From assembly GCF_016597785.1 (NCBI RefSeq), contig NZ_JAENJG010000003.1, forward strand, positions 372,001-436,000: a stretch of DNA of 64,000 nucleotides. Direction: 5' to 3'. Origin of the DNA: Leucobacter sp. L43 (GTDB taxonomy: Bacteria; Actinomycetota; Actinomycetes; Actinomycetales; Microbacteriaceae). Of this stretch, positions 17,925 through 26,449 are shown piece by piece (position 1 is the stretch's first letter; each line of letters begins with the position of its first letter). The notes under the pieces are model-generated. The model did no database searches, was not told the DNA's origin, and worked only from the letters and a program-made list of their open reading frames with translations. The position numbers and the translations under genes were made by a program.

Positions 17925-19385
17925 TCAGCTCTCCTGCGTCGCCTCGACCCAGGCGAGGTACTCCTCGTCGACGCTGCCCGTGATGTACTCGCCGGTGAAG
18001 CAGCTCTGCTCGAGCTCGGTCACGCGATCCTGCCCCGCGAGAATGGCCCGATTCATGCCCTCGACGCTCATGTAGACGAGGTGATCGGCGTTCAGCTCGG
18101 CGGCGATCTCGGCGGGCGTGCGACCGTGAGCGATCAGCTCGCCCCGCGACGGCATGTTGATGCCGTAGACGTGCGGGAAGATCACGGGGGGCGCCGCCGA
18201 AGCGAAGATGACCGACTTGGCGCCAGCGGCGCGAGCCATCTCGACGATCTCGCGCGACGTGGTGCCGCGCACGATCGAGTCGTCGACGAGCAGCACATTC
18301 TTGCCGGCGAACTCCGAACTCATGGCATTGAGCTTCTGACGCACGCTGCGCTTGCGCACCGCCTGACCGGGCATGATGAACGTGCGGCCGATGTAGTGGT
18401 TCTTGAAGAAGCCCTCGCGATAGGGAACGCCCAGCCGCTGCGCGAGCTGCATCGCACTCGGTCGGCCGGAGTCGGGGATCGGCATGACGACATCGATCTC
18501 GACGCCCGGCAGTTCAGCCTGCACCTGCTCGGCGAGCACGTCGCCTAGGCGCAGACGCGCCTCGTACACCGAGATGCCGCTGAGCACGGAGTCTGGGCGG
18601 GCGAGGTAGATGTACTCGAAAGCGCAGGGAACGAGCTTCGTCTGGGTGGCGCACTGCTGCGACTTCATGGTGCCGTCTGGGGAGATGAGGATCGCCTCTC
18701 CCGGTTCGACATCGCGCACGCGCTCGTAGCCGCCCGATTCGAGCACCAGCGACTCAGAGGCGACGACCCACTCGTCGTTGCCGTTCGCGCCGGTGCGGCG
18801 CCCGAGCACGAGCGGACGAATGCCGAACGGGTCGCGGAACGCGAGGAGCCCGTACCCTGCGATGAGCGCGATCGCCGCGTACGAGCCCTCGACGCGCTCG
18901 TGCACGCGCGAGACGGCCGCGAAGACCTGCTCGGCGTCGAGCGAGAGCCCGCTGATCGTCGACTGCAGCTCATTCGCCAGCACGTTGAGCAGCAGCTCGG
19001 TGTCGGAGTGCGTATTGAGGTGACGGCGGTCCACGTTGTAGAGATCAGCCGTGAGCTCGCGGGTGTTCGTGAGGTTGCCGTTGTGCACGAGGATGATGCC
19101 GTAGGGGGCGCCGACGTAGAACGGCTGCGCCTCGTCCTCGGCGGCCGCCGAACCGCGCGTCGCGTAACGCACGTGGCCGAGACCGACGTTGCCCGTGAGG
19201 CTGCGCATATCGCGGGTGCGGTAGGCCTCGCGCACCTGGCCCTTGGCCTTCACCATGTGGAAGAAATCGCCGTCGAGCGTGGCGATGCCCGTCGAATCCT
19301 GCCCGCGGTGCTGCAGCAGCAGGAGGCTGTCGTAGATCTGCTGGTTGACGGGTTCGGGCGAAACGATACCGACGATGCCGCACAT
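17925..19385 (-). CDS. purF: Amidophosphoribosyltransferase
   Basis: First step of purine synthesis, making phosphoribosylamine from PRPP and glutamine. 486 residues from ATG 19385; the start is fixed by Met-Cys-Gly (MCGIVGIV), where removal of Met exposes the N-terminal nucleophile Cys2, so there is no propeptide. It also has QHRGQDSTGIA of the glutaminase domain and the PRPP loop VLLVDDSIVRGTTS in the phosphoribosyltransferase domain. CAFEYIYLARPDS and SCFTGEY fit the iron-sulfur-type B. subtilis class. It diverges from purM, with 136 bases between start codons. Confidence 0.96.
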   Translation of the reverse strand: MCGIVGIVSPEPVNQQIYDSLLLLQHRGQDSTGIATLDGDFFHMVKAKGQVREAYRTRDMRSLTGNVGLGHVRYATRGSAAAEDEAQPFYVGAPYGIILVHNGNLTNTRELTADLYNVDRRHLNTHSDTELLLNVLANELQSTISGLSLDAEQVFAAVSRVHERVEGSYAAIALIAGYGLLAFRDPFGIRPLVLGRRTGANGNDEWVVASESLVLESGGYERVRDVEPGEAILISPDGTMKSQQCATQTKLVPCAFEYIYLARPDSVLSGISVYEARLRLGDVLAEQVQAELPGVEIDVVMPIPDSGRPSAMQLAQRLGVPYREGFFKNHYIGRTFIMPGQAVRKRSVRQKLNAMSSEFAGKNVLLVDDSIVRGTTSREIVEMARAAGAKSVIFASAAPPVIFPHVYGINMPSRGELIAHGRTPAEIAAELNADHLVYMSVEGMNRAILAGQDRVTELEQSCFTGEYITGSVDEEYLAWVEATQES

Positions 19386-19509
19386 GCTGTAGTGAATGCT
19401 CCCTGCGAAGTGGGTGGTGCGTCGAGTCGAGGTGACGCACCGCCTAGTCTCCCACACGCAGCCGGGCGATCGATCGGCGCGACCAATCGCCGTGCGCTGC
19501 ACCGCAAGG

Positions 19510-19515
19510 TACGCT
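19510..19515 (+). promoter_or_regulatory. Leaderless-type -10 box of purM
   Basis: TACGCT, six bases, then GTG at 19522. Confidence 0.55.
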
Positions 19516-19521
19516 GGTCGG

Positions 19522-20631
19522 GTGAGCGAAAACGCGTCGATCTATGCCCAGTCCGGAGTCGATACCGCTGCCGGCGACCTGGCCGTCGAGCTGATGAAGT
19601 CCGCGGTGACGCGCACCCACGGGCCCGAGGTGATCGGGGGCGTCGGCGGATTCGCCGGGCTGTTCGACGCCTCTGCCTTGAAGGAGTACCGTCGACCGCT
19701 GCTCGCGAGCGCGACCGACGGGGTGGGTACGAAGGTCGCCATCGCCCAGGCCATGGACATCCACGACACCATCGGGCAGGACCTCGTCGCCATGATCGTC
19801 GACGACATCGTCGTGGTGGGCGCCAAGCCGCTCGCCATGACCGACTACATCGCCTGCGGCAAGGTCGTGCCGCAGCGCATCGCCGACATCGTGCGCGGGA
19901 TCGCCGAGGCCTGCGAGGCCACCGGCACTGCGCTCGTCGGCGGTGAGACCGCGGAGCACCCCGGGCTGCTCGGACCGGACGACTACGATGTCGCCGGCGC
20001 CGCGGTCGGCGTGGTCGAGGCCGATCGCGTGCTCGGGCCGGAGCGCGTCGCCGACGGCGACGTGATCCTCGCCCTCGGCGCCTCCGGACTGCACTCGAAC
20101 GGGTTCTCGCTCGTGCGCCACATTCTCGCGTCGAAGGGCGTCGCGTACACGGATGCGAGCGCCGACCTCGGCTCGAGCTACGGCGAGGCGCTGCTCGTGC
20201 CGACAGCGCTCTACACCTCGCCGCTGCTGCGCGTGCTCGAGGACCCAGCGCTCGACGGTGCGATCCACGCCCTCTCCCACGTGACCGGCGGAGGCATCGC
20301 GGCGAACCTCGCCCGGGTGCTGCCCGTCGGCATGTGGACCGAGTTGGATCGCGGTGCCTGGTCGCCGCTTCCCGTCTTCCGGCATCTCGCCGACCTCGGC
20401 GGGCACTCGCTCGAGTCGGTCGAGGGCGCCTGGAACCTCGGCATCGGCATGTTCGCCGTGGTCGACGCAGCGTCGGCGCAGCATGTCGCCGCCGCGCTCG
20501 CCGCCGAAGGGCTCGACGTGTGGGTCGCGGGTTCGATCTCCGCATCCTCGCGCGATCTCGCCGGCTTCGAGCAGGGAGCCAAGGGCGTGCAGGGCGGCGC
20601 AGTGCGCCTCGTGGGGTCGTACGCGGCGTAG
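19522..20631 (+). CDS. purM: Phosphoribosylformylglycinamidine cyclo-ligase
   Basis: AIR synthetase, step 5 of purine synthesis. 369 residues from GTG 19522, which matches both the family start (YAQSGVDTAAGDLAVELM) and a leaderless promoter. Motifs: LLASATDGVGTKVAIA, DIVVVGAKPLAMTDYIA, ALVGGETAEHPG, and GLHSNGFSLVRHI. Of the purine genes here it is the only one on the plus strand, paired divergently with purF as in many actinobacteria. Confidence 0.96.
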   Translation: MSENASIYAQSGVDTAAGDLAVELMKSAVTRTHGPEVIGGVGGFAGLFDASALKEYRRPLLASATDGVGTKVAIAQAMDIHDTIGQDLVAMIVDDIVVVGAKPLAMTDYIACGKVVPQRIADIVRGIAEACEATGTALVGGETAEHPGLLGPDDYDVAGAAVGVVEADRVLGPERVADGDVILALGASGLHSNGFSLVRHILASKGVAYTDASADLGSSYGEALLVPTALYTSPLLRVLEDPALDGAIHALSHVTGGGIAANLARVLPVGMWTELDRGAWSPLPVFRHLADLGGHSLESVEGAWNLGIGMFAVVDAASAQHVAAALAAEGLDVWVAGSISASSRDLAGFEQGAKGVQGGAVRLVGSYAA

Positions 20632-20703
20632 GGTCCCGTACGTCGCGCGGGTGGCATCGCGCCCCGAGCGGCTTCGCGCGCTCGGCCCGTGCGCTCGGTC
20701 CCT

Positions 20704-20759
20704 CGAGAGCGCACTTTGTGCTGAGTCGTGCGAGCCATCGGTGCTGAATCGCGCTCTCG
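20704..20759. repeat. Extragenic inverted repeat downstream of purM
   Basis: Nine-base perfect arms CGAGAGCGC (20704-20712) and GCGCTCTCG (20751-20759) enclose 38 bases that contain TGCTGA twice. It lies in the 219-base gap between convergent purM and ispF; nothing else recognisable is seen in that gap. It could be a poor terminator or a repeat element. Confidence 0.4.
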
Positions 20760-20850
20760 CCGGCCCGACAACGCGCAGGGGGTCGGCAAGCGCGCAGGCA
20801 GGCATACGGGGGAGCGAGGCGCAGGGCCGCGGCTCCCGGCCTGCTCGCGC

Positions 20851-21363
20851 TCAGGCGTCGGCGCGTGCGATGAGCGCCGTCGCGATGACCGCGAGGCCCT
20901 CGCCACGGCCCGTGAAGCCGAGGTGATCGGTGGTCGTTGCGGAGAGGGTGACGGGAGCCCCGACGAGTTCCGACATCACGAGCTGGGCCTCGTCGCGTCG
21001 TGGTGCGAACCGCGGCCGATTGCCGACGATCTGCACGGACACGTTCACCGGCGACCAGCCCTTCGACGCGAGCTGTTCGAGGGCCGTCGTCACGAATCCC
21101 GTGCTCGCCGCCCCGGCCGTGCCCGGCTCGTCGACTCCGACCAGCCCGCCGATATCACCGAGGCCGGCAGCCGACAGCAGGGCGTCGACCACCGCGTGGC
21201 AGACCGCGTCGCCGTCGCTGTGGCCTGCGAGCTCCGGCTCGCCCGGCCAATCGAGGCCGGCGAGTCGCAGCACGGGTTCGGCGCGGCTCTGGCCGTCCGC
21301 TGCAGCCTCGGCGTCGGCGTCGGCGTACGCGTGCACGTCGAATCCCGTGCCGACGCGAATCAC
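20851..21363 (-). CDS. ispF: 2-C-methyl-D-erythritol 2,4-cyclodiphosphate synthase
   Basis: MEP-pathway isoprenoid enzyme converting CDP-ME-2-phosphate to the cyclodiphosphate with loss of CMP. 170 residues, GTG start. The zinc site is the DxH of GTGFDVHAY with a further His in LAGHSDGDAVCHAVVDALL; the ending has TTTDHLGFTGRGEGLAV. It overlaps the ispD stop by four bases (GTGA), the normal ispD-ispF pair. Confidence 0.95.
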   Translation of the reverse strand: MIRVGTGFDVHAYADADAEAAADGQSRAEPVLRLAGLDWPGEPELAGHSDGDAVCHAVVDALLSAAGLGDIGGLVGVDEPGTAGAASTGFVTTALEQLASKGWSPVNVSVQIVGNRPRFAPRRDEAQLVMSELVGAPVTLSATTTDHLGFTGRGEGLAVIATALIARADA

Positions 21364-22133
21364 TGCTCAGTCTCCAACCCCGCGATGTTCGCCGCCAGAA
21401 AATGCTCGAGGATCGCGATGTCATCGGGCGTCGTGAGCTTGTGAGCGCGCAGCTCGCCCGGCACCGTCCGCACCCGTCCGCCGCCGCGCTGCACCACGGC
21501 CGCATCATCCGTCGGGGGATCGCTCTGCAGCTCGGCATCGGCGTACGCTGCAGCCAGCACCTCGCGGGGGAACCCCTGCGGAGTCTGCACCCCGACGAGC
21601 GCATCGCGATCCACCGTCTCGTGGACGAGGCCGTCGGCATCGACCCGCTTCAGGGTGTCGGTGACGCGGAGTGCCGGCACGATGCCGTCTCCCGTCGCCC
21701 GCACTTCGGCGATCACGCGCTCGAACAGGCCGACGCTGGCGAACGGACGCGCCGCATCGTGCACGAGTACCGTGTCGATCGATTCGGGCAGCGCGTCGAG
21801 GCCGAATCGCACGGATTCGTAGCGCTCCCGGCCGCCGGGGACCACGGACACCTCCCACCGGGAGCGATCGGGCAGCACCTGCTCAACGAGGTCGAGCGTC
21901 TGGGCCGCATGGGTCTCCGGTACCACGACCACGAGGTGCCCGGCGTGCGGAAGCGAGGTGACGACGCCGATGCCGAACTCGATCAGCGGGCGGCCGTGCA
22001 ACTCGAAGAACGCCTTCGGCTGCGCCGCGCCGAGGCGCTGCCCGCTGCCCGCACCGACGAGTACGACCCCCAGTGTCGCGAGCGGGTGCGGAACGGCGTC
22101 GTCCGCTTCGGTGAGAAAAGCTGAGCTGCTCAT
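21360..22133 (-). CDS. ispD: 2-C-methyl-D-erythritol 4-phosphate cytidylyltransferase
   Basis: Makes CDP-methylerythritol from MEP and CTP. 257 residues; an extra about 20 N-terminal residues precede the nucleotide-binding GVVLVGAGSGQRLG. Other motifs: KAFFELHGRPLIE, VVPGGRERYESVRFGL, VLVHDAARPF and VGVQTPQGF. On the minus strand a TAGCCT box (22140-22145) is followed by exactly six bases and then the ATG, so it is probably leaderless. It lies downstream of carD on the same strand, in the carD-ispD-ispF order conserved in actinobacteria. Confidence 0.95.
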   Translation of the reverse strand: MSSSAFLTEADDAVPHPLATLGVVLVGAGSGQRLGAAQPKAFFELHGRPLIEFGIGVVTSLPHAGHLVVVVPETHAAQTLDLVEQVLPDRSRWEVSVVPGGRERYESVRFGLDALPESIDTVLVHDAARPFASVGLFERVIAEVRATGDGIVPALRVTDTLKRVDADGLVHETVDRDALVGVQTPQGFPREVLAAAYADAELQSDPPTDDAAVVQRGGGRVRTVPGELRAHKLTTPDDIAILEHFLAANIAGLETEQ

Positions 22134-22139
22134 GCGCCC

Positions 22140-22145
22140 AGGCTA
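22140..22145 (-). promoter_or_regulatory. Leaderless-type -10 box of ispD
   Basis: TAGCCT on the minus strand, six bases, then ATG at 22133. Confidence 0.5.
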
Positions 22146-22221
22146 CTCGCGAGGAGACCCGAGGCGTAGCGCTCGGGGTGACGGGCTCGGCTCTGCTCGG
22201 CCGGAGGGAAGGCGGCGAGGC

Positions 22222-22707
22222 CTAGGAGGCGAGTACCTCGTCGACGAGCGAACCGGCCTGCAGCTCGTCGGTCTTCTCGGCGAGCGCGATCTCGGAGACG
22301 AGAATTTGGCGCGCCTTGGCGAGCATGCGCTTCTCGCCCGCGGAGAGCGCGCGGATGTCGCGGTCGCGGCGCCACAGGTCGCGCACCACCTCCGACACCT
22401 TGAGCACGTCGCCCGACGCGAGCTTCTCGAGGTTCGCCTTGTAGCGCCTCGACCAGTTCGTCGGCTCCTCGGTGAAGGGAGCGCGAAGGACGTCGAACAC
22501 CCGCTCGAGTCCCGCTCGGTCGATGACGTCGCGGACGCCGACGAGCTCGCAGTTCTCCGCGGGAACCTCGATCGTGAGATTGTCTTCGCTGACCCGCAGC
22601 TTCAAGAACGTCTGCTCTCGGCCACCGATCTTGCGCTGCTTGACATCGATGATTTTCGCAGCACCGTGGTGGGGGTACACGACGGTTTCTCCGACCTCGA
22701 ATTGCAT
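22222..22707 (-). CDS. carD: CarD family transcription regulator
   Basis: RNA-polymerase-binding global regulator that stabilises open complexes, notably at rRNA promoters. 161 residues. The N-terminal RNAP-interaction domain begins [17 protein letters not shown] and includes [13 protein letters not shown]; the C-terminal helical DNA-binding part contains [17 protein letters not shown] and the tryptophan of VVRDLWRRD that in CarD wedges into the upstream edge of the bubble. An AAGGAG ribosome-binding site precedes the ATG and TATTCT (22735-22740, minus strand) is a likely -10 box. Confidence 0.95.
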   Translation of the reverse strand: MQFEVGETVVYPHHGAAKIIDVKQRKIGGREQTFLKLRVSEDNLTIEVPAENCELVGVRDVIDRAGLERVFDVLRAPFTEEPTNWSRRYKANLEKLASGDVLKVSEVVRDLWRRDRDIRALSAGEKRMLAKARQILVSEIALAEKTDELQAGSLVDEVLAS

Positions 22708-22759
22708 CGAACGGCTCCTTCACGATCCGGGTCCAGAATATCACAGCGCGCCGCTGAAG

Positions 22760-22778
22760 TTAGGAGAGCCTAAGCTGC
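22760..22778. promoter_or_regulatory. DtxR/IdeR-like iron box between carD and the LpqE-like gene
   Basis: A perfect inverted repeat TTAGG-AGAG-CCTAA (22760-22773) in a 19-base frame that agrees at about 14 positions with the DtxR/IdeR consensus. It sits at the expected -35 area of a TAAGAT -10 box (22798-22803) for the lipoprotein and also near the -35 area of carD. Binding is inferred from similarity only. Confidence 0.4.
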
Positions 22779-22870
22779 AGGCCGGCGATGCCGCCGATAA
22801 GATGATCTCAACTGTGCGCTTGTGATTCAGCGCGCACATCGCGGATCACCATACGGCTCGGAGGACCACC

Positions 22871-23488
22871 TTGAAGACTCGGATCGCCTCGACCGTCGCT
22901 GTTGCGGCGGCCATCGTGCTCGGCGCGACCGGCTGCAGCCTCGTCGCTCCGATCGCCACCGCAACCCCTTACGGTCCGAGCGACGGAGTGAACGTCGATG
23001 CCGGCCCCGTCGATGTGCGCAACATCATGCTCGTCGCGGACGAGTCGGGCGACAACTTCAACGTGGTCTTCGGTGCGGTGAACCGCAGCGGCGAGCCGCA
23101 GGATCTCACGATCACGTTCATGGGCTCCGGATCGCAGCAGGCGAGCGCCGATTTCGAGGTGCCGACGGGCAACACGCTCTTCGGTGATCCCGAGGGCGAG
23201 GAGACCCCCGTGCTTGTGTCCATCGACGGGCTCGAGGTCGGCGCGACGATCGAGGCGTACTTCCAGGTCGCGGGCGCCGCTGAGGTTCCCTACAAGGTGC
23301 CCGTGCTGGACGGCACGCTCGAGGAGTACCGCAAGTACGTACTCCCGGCAGACTTCACCGCGAGCAAGAGTGAAGACAGCACCGTGGGCGAGAAGATCAC
23401 CGAGGCCGACGAGATCGCTGATCAGTCGAAGATCGGCGACGATGTGACCGACGAGGAAGCCGCCGCCGGGGAGACCGACTCCGAGTAG
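22871..23488 (+). CDS. LpqE-like secreted lipoprotein
   Basis: Exported lipoprotein of 205 residues starting at TTG 22871, supported by the GGAGGA ribosome-binding site and the immediate signal peptide. The lipobox is LGATGCS with Cys22 as the lipidated residue. The mature part has a beta-rich copper-chaperone-like pattern (RNIMLVADESGDNFNVVFGAVN, then VPVLDGTLEEY) and a negatively charged C-terminal tail of about 35 residues. Divergent placement next to carD matches lpqE in Mycobacterium, where the order is cysS, ispF, ispD, carD, lpqE. Function is not established. A possible iron box lies in its promoter. Confidence 0.8.
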   Translation: MKTRIASTVAVAAAIVLGATGCSLVAPIATATPYGPSDGVNVDAGPVDVRNIMLVADESGDNFNVVFGAVNRSGEPQDLTITFMGSGSQQASADFEVPTGNTLFGDPEGEETPVLVSIDGLEVGATIEAYFQVAGAAEVPYKVPVLDGTLEEYRKYVLPADFTASKSEDSTVGEKITEADEIADQSKIGDDVTDEEAAAGETDSE

Positions 23489-23528
23489 TCCGGCGCTGAG
23501 TCGACCGACTCCGAGCCGTCGTTCGAAG

Positions 23529-23561
23529 AAGCCCCCGGGTCCGTCAGGATCGCGGGGGCTT
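23529..23561. terminator. Rho-independent terminator between lipoprotein and regX3
   Basis: Nine-base stem AAGCCCCCG / CGGGGGCTT (23529-23537 with 23553-23561), loop 15 bases, followed by a short T-rich tract; serves convergent genes. Confidence 0.85.
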
Positions 23562-23590
23562 TCTCATGCGTCGCGCGCCTGCGTCGCCGG

Positions 23591-24286
23591 CTACCCGAAG
23601 CGGTACCCGACCCCGCGCACGGTGGAGATGAGCTTCGGCTTCGAGGGTTCCTCCTCGATCCGGGCGCGGATGCGCTTGATGTGCACGTCGAGGGTCTTCG
23701 TGTCGCCGTAGTAGTTGCTGCCCCAGACGCGGTCGATGAGCTGACCGCGGGTGAGTACGCGACCGGCGTGACGCATGAGCATCTCGAGCAGTTCGAATTC
23801 GCGCAACGGCATCGAGATCTCCTCGCCGCGCACGGCGACCGCGTGCCGCTCCGAGTCGAGGCGCACGCCGAGCTCGTCGAGTACGAGGGCGTCGAAGTCG
23901 TCGACGCGTTCCTCTTCGGCGGATCCCGAGCGCCGCAGCGCCGCCCGCACGCGGGCGAGCAGCTCGCGGGTCGAGTACGGCTTCGTGATGTAGTCGTCGG
24001 CGCCGAGCTCGAGGCCCACCACGATGTCGATCTCGCTGTCTTTCGCGGTGAGCATGATCACCGGCACCTGCGAGGTCTGGCGGATCGCGCGGCAGACTTC
24101 CGTGCCGGGCAGGCTGGGCAGCATCAGGTCGAGCAGCACGAGGTCGGGCTGTGCGGCTGCGAAGGTCGTGACCGCTTCGGCGCCGTCGTCGACGACCGTG
24201 ACCCGGTATCCCTCGCGCTCGAGCAAGAAGGAGAGCGGCCGGGAGATCGACTCCTCGTCTTCGACGAGCAGGATGTGTTGTGCCAC
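23591..24286 (-). CDS. regX3: Phosphate-responsive response regulator (RegX3/PhoB type)
   Basis: OmpR-family DNA-binding regulator, 231 residues. The receiver domain has acidic residues E9-D10, phosphoacceptor Asp53 in LVLLDLMLP, and the conserved lysine in DDYITKPYS; the C-terminal winged helix includes LREFELLEMLMRHAGRV and the ending STVRGVGYRFG. The GTG start shares its first base with the last base of the sensor kinase stop (TAGTG), so the pair is co-translated. With SenX3 and PhoU adjacent, it should control phosphate-starvation genes by binding PHO boxes such as the array at 25581-25624. Confidence 0.92.
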   Translation of the reverse strand: MAQHILLVEDEESISRPLSFLLEREGYRVTVVDDGAEAVTTFAAAQPDLVLLDLMLPSLPGTEVCRAIRQTSQVPVIMLTAKDSEIDIVVGLELGADDYITKPYSTRELLARVRAALRRSGSAEEERVDDFDALVLDELGVRLDSERHAVAVRGEEISMPLREFELLEMLMRHAGRVLTRGQLIDRVWGSNYYGDTKTLDVHIKRIRARIEEEPSKPKLISTVRGVGYRFG

Positions 24287-25539
24287 TACTGTGGTCCCTT
24301 CTCATGGTCCGGCTCCGTGGGAACCGGTGGAATGGTGCGGGCCGCCTCGTTCGCGCGCACGGCCGTCTTGAACGCGCGCTTCGCCTTCTTGACGCGCTTC
24401 GCGCTCTTCGTCGGATCGTTCTCGAGCTGCAGCGGGAAGGTCAGCGTGAAGCTCGATCCGACGCCCTGCTGCGACCACACGTCGACGTCGCCGCCGTGCG
24501 CCCGCATGGTGTGCCGCGCGATGCTGAGGCCCAGACCCGTGCCGCCGTCGACGCGGGTGCGCGCCCCGTCGACCCGGTAGAAGCGTTCGAAGATGCGGGG
24601 GAGGTGCTCTGACGGGATGCCCTCGCCCTGGTCGGTCACCGTGACGACGAAGCGGTTCTTCTCCCGTGCCATGCCGACGCCGACGCGTCCGCCCTCGGGG
24701 GAGTGCCGAATGGCGTTGCTGAGCAGATTGGCGACGGCCGAGCTGAGCGAGGTCGGGCGGCCGAGGATCACCGCATCGCGGTCCTTCGAGTTGTCCGCCG
24801 TGATGACGAGGTCGACCCGGTGCTGCTCCGCGAAGGCGCGGTGGGTCTCGACCTCCGCGCGCACGAGGTCGATCAACGAGACCGACTCGCGATCCTCCGG
24901 ACGCAACGTCGACTGGGCTTCGGAGAGCTGGATGATGTCGCGGGAGAGCTCGCCGAGCCGGCGGGATTCCTTCACCAGGCTCTTCGCGAAGTCTCGCACC
25001 AGCACCGGCTCGTCGGCGGCCTCCTGCACCGCTTCGGAGAGGAGCCCGATCGCCGCGATCGGCGTCTTCAGTTCGTGACTCACGTTCGCGATGAAATCGC
25101 GGCGCATCGCGTTGACGCGCTGCTCCTCGCCCATGTCCTCGGCGAGGATCACCACGAAGCGCTGCTGCAGGCGCACGATGTGGATGCGCACGGTGTCCGA
25201 CGGATCGCTGGGGTCGGGATCGTGCGTGTCGGGGATGCCCGACGACATCACCCGGCGCACGCGAGCGAGGAACTCGGTGTCCATCAGCTCGTCGTCGCTC
25301 AGGTGCCGCTCCTGGCGGGCGACCGGGTTGACGTAGACCGGCGCGAGGGCCGAGTCGAGTATCACGGCGAAGGTGTCGACTTCGTCGAGGATCGCGGTCG
25401 CCACCTCCGGCAGTTCCGGTCGCATCTCCTTGGCCCGCCGAACCCCTGCCGCGCGAGCTCCCACGATTGCTAGGGTGGTGCCTACGCCGATGAGTATGCC
25501 GAGTGCTGTCGCAGCGAGTACGAGCAGGGTCGGGTCCAT
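24286..25539 (-). CDS. senX3: Sensor histidine kinase (SenX3 type)
   Basis: Membrane kinase of the phosphate two-component system; 417 residues from ATG 25539. One membrane helix (about residues 4-27), a PAS-like region (DTFAVILDSALAPVYVNPVAR), the phospho-accepting His in FIANVSHELKTPIAAIGLL, the N box LLSNAIRHSPEGG, and ATP-lid boxes DQGEGIP and GGTGLGLSIARH. Two in-frame ATGs lie 9 and 24 bases upstream; 25539 is preferred because the helix begins there and GAGAGAC precedes it. A Lys/Arg-rich tail closes the protein. Divergent phoU is typical for SenX3-RegX3. Confidence 0.92.
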   Translation of the reverse strand: MDPTLLVLAATALGILIGVGTTLAIVGARAAGVRRAKEMRPELPEVATAILDEVDTFAVILDSALAPVYVNPVARQERHLSDDELMDTEFLARVRRVMSSGIPDTHDPDPSDPSDTVRIHIVRLQQRFVVILAEDMGEEQRVNAMRRDFIANVSHELKTPIAAIGLLSEAVQEAADEPVLVRDFAKSLVKESRRLGELSRDIIQLSEAQSTLRPEDRESVSLIDLVRAEVETHRAFAEQHRVDLVITADNSKDRDAVILGRPTSLSSAVANLLSNAIRHSPEGGRVGVGMAREKNRFVVTVTDQGEGIPSEHLPRIFERFYRVDGARTRVDGGTGLGLSIARHTMRAHGGDVDVWSQQGVGSSFTLTFPLQLENDPTKSAKRVKKAKRAFKTAVRANEAARTIPPVPTEPDHEKGPQ

Positions 25540-25580
25540 GTCTCTCATCGTAGATGCGCGCACAGAGTCGGGACCCCAGA

Positions 25581-25624
25581 GTTCAACTGTTGTTTACCTG
25601 TTGGTGCGCCGTGGTTCATCGGTC
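25581..25624. promoter_or_regulatory. PHO-box array (RegX3/PhoP-type direct repeats)
   Basis: Four head-to-tail 11-base units between senX3 and phoU: GTTCAACTGTT, GTTTACCTGTT, GGTGCGCCGTG and GTTCATCGGTC. Three match the actinobacterial GTTCACC-N4 repeat well; the third is degenerate. The position suggests control of phoU and possibly autoregulation of senX3-regX3. Confidence 0.75.
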
Positions 25625-25675
25625 CCGCCCAAACTGGTTGAGGTTGCGCGTCTGCGCAGACAGAGAGGAAACCCC

Positions 25676-26317
25676 ATGCGTGAGGTCTTTCAGCAGTCGC
25701 TTCGCGATGTGCAAGATCGCCTGGTACTGATCGCCGAACTGGTCGAGCAGGCCATCACCGAGGCGACTACCGCCTTCGGCAGCTCGGACGTCGCGATCGC
25801 CGAGAAGGTCATCGACCGCGTCGACGAGATCGAGATCCTGGCCGCCGAGCTCGATCAGCTGACCATCGACATCCTGGCCCGCCAGCAGCCGGTCGCCTCC
25901 GATCTGCGCCTGATGGTGGGGTCGTTGCGCATGAGTGCGTCGCTCGAGCGCATGGCCGACCTGGCGCAGCACATCGCCCAGCTCGCCCGCTACCGGTACC
26001 CCGAGAGCGCGATCCCCGCGGGGCTCACCAAGACGTTCGCCCGCATGGGAGCGCTCGATGTGGAGATGGCGAGGAAGATCGTCGATCTGCTGCGCACGCA
26101 GGAGCCCCGCATTATCGCCGAGGTGCGCGACCTGGACGATGATCTCGACGAGCTCCACGCGAAGGTGTTCGAGAAGGTGCTCAGCGACAACCTCGCCGAG
26201 ACCCCGGCGAACGTGGTCGATTCGACGCTCGCGAGCCGGTATCACGAGCGCTTCGGCGATCATGCCGTCGGTATCGCACGTCAGATCCAGTACTTCATCA
26301 GCGGCTCGCTCGACTGA
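25676..26317 (+). CDS. phoU: Phosphate transport system regulator PhoU
   Basis: Cytoplasmic helical-bundle protein that dampens PHO signalling and phosphate uptake. 213 residues from ATG 25676, preceded by AGAGAGGAAA. It begins MREVFQQSL and contains two copies of the PhoU helical unit, with the metal-site patterns RVDEIEILAAEL and DDDLDELHAKVF, and the SLERMADLAQHIAQLARY / YHERFGDHAVGIARQI repeats. It is divergent from senX3 across the PHO-box array. Confidence 0.95.
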   Translation: MREVFQQSLRDVQDRLVLIAELVEQAITEATTAFGSSDVAIAEKVIDRVDEIEILAAELDQLTIDILARQQPVASDLRLMVGSLRMSASLERMADLAQHIAQLARYRYPESAIPAGLTKTFARMGALDVEMARKIVDLLRTQEPRIIAEVRDLDDDLDELHAKVFEKVLSDNLAETPANVVDSTLASRYHERFGDHAVGIARQIQYFISGSLD

Positions 26318-26436
26318 GACCCGTTATCATCCGTGCCCCGTTCGGCTCTGCGCCGGGCGGGGCGCAGTCGCTTCTACGGCGGGCCCAGCACACGGCTGCC
26401 GTGCGACGGCAGCGGGCCGCTCGGGAGCACCGGCGG

Positions 26437-26442
26437 TAGGCT
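26437..26442 (+). promoter_or_regulatory. Leaderless-type -10 box of cysS
   Basis: TAGGCT, seven bases, then GTG at 26450. Confidence 0.55.
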
Positions 26443-26449
26443 GATACCC

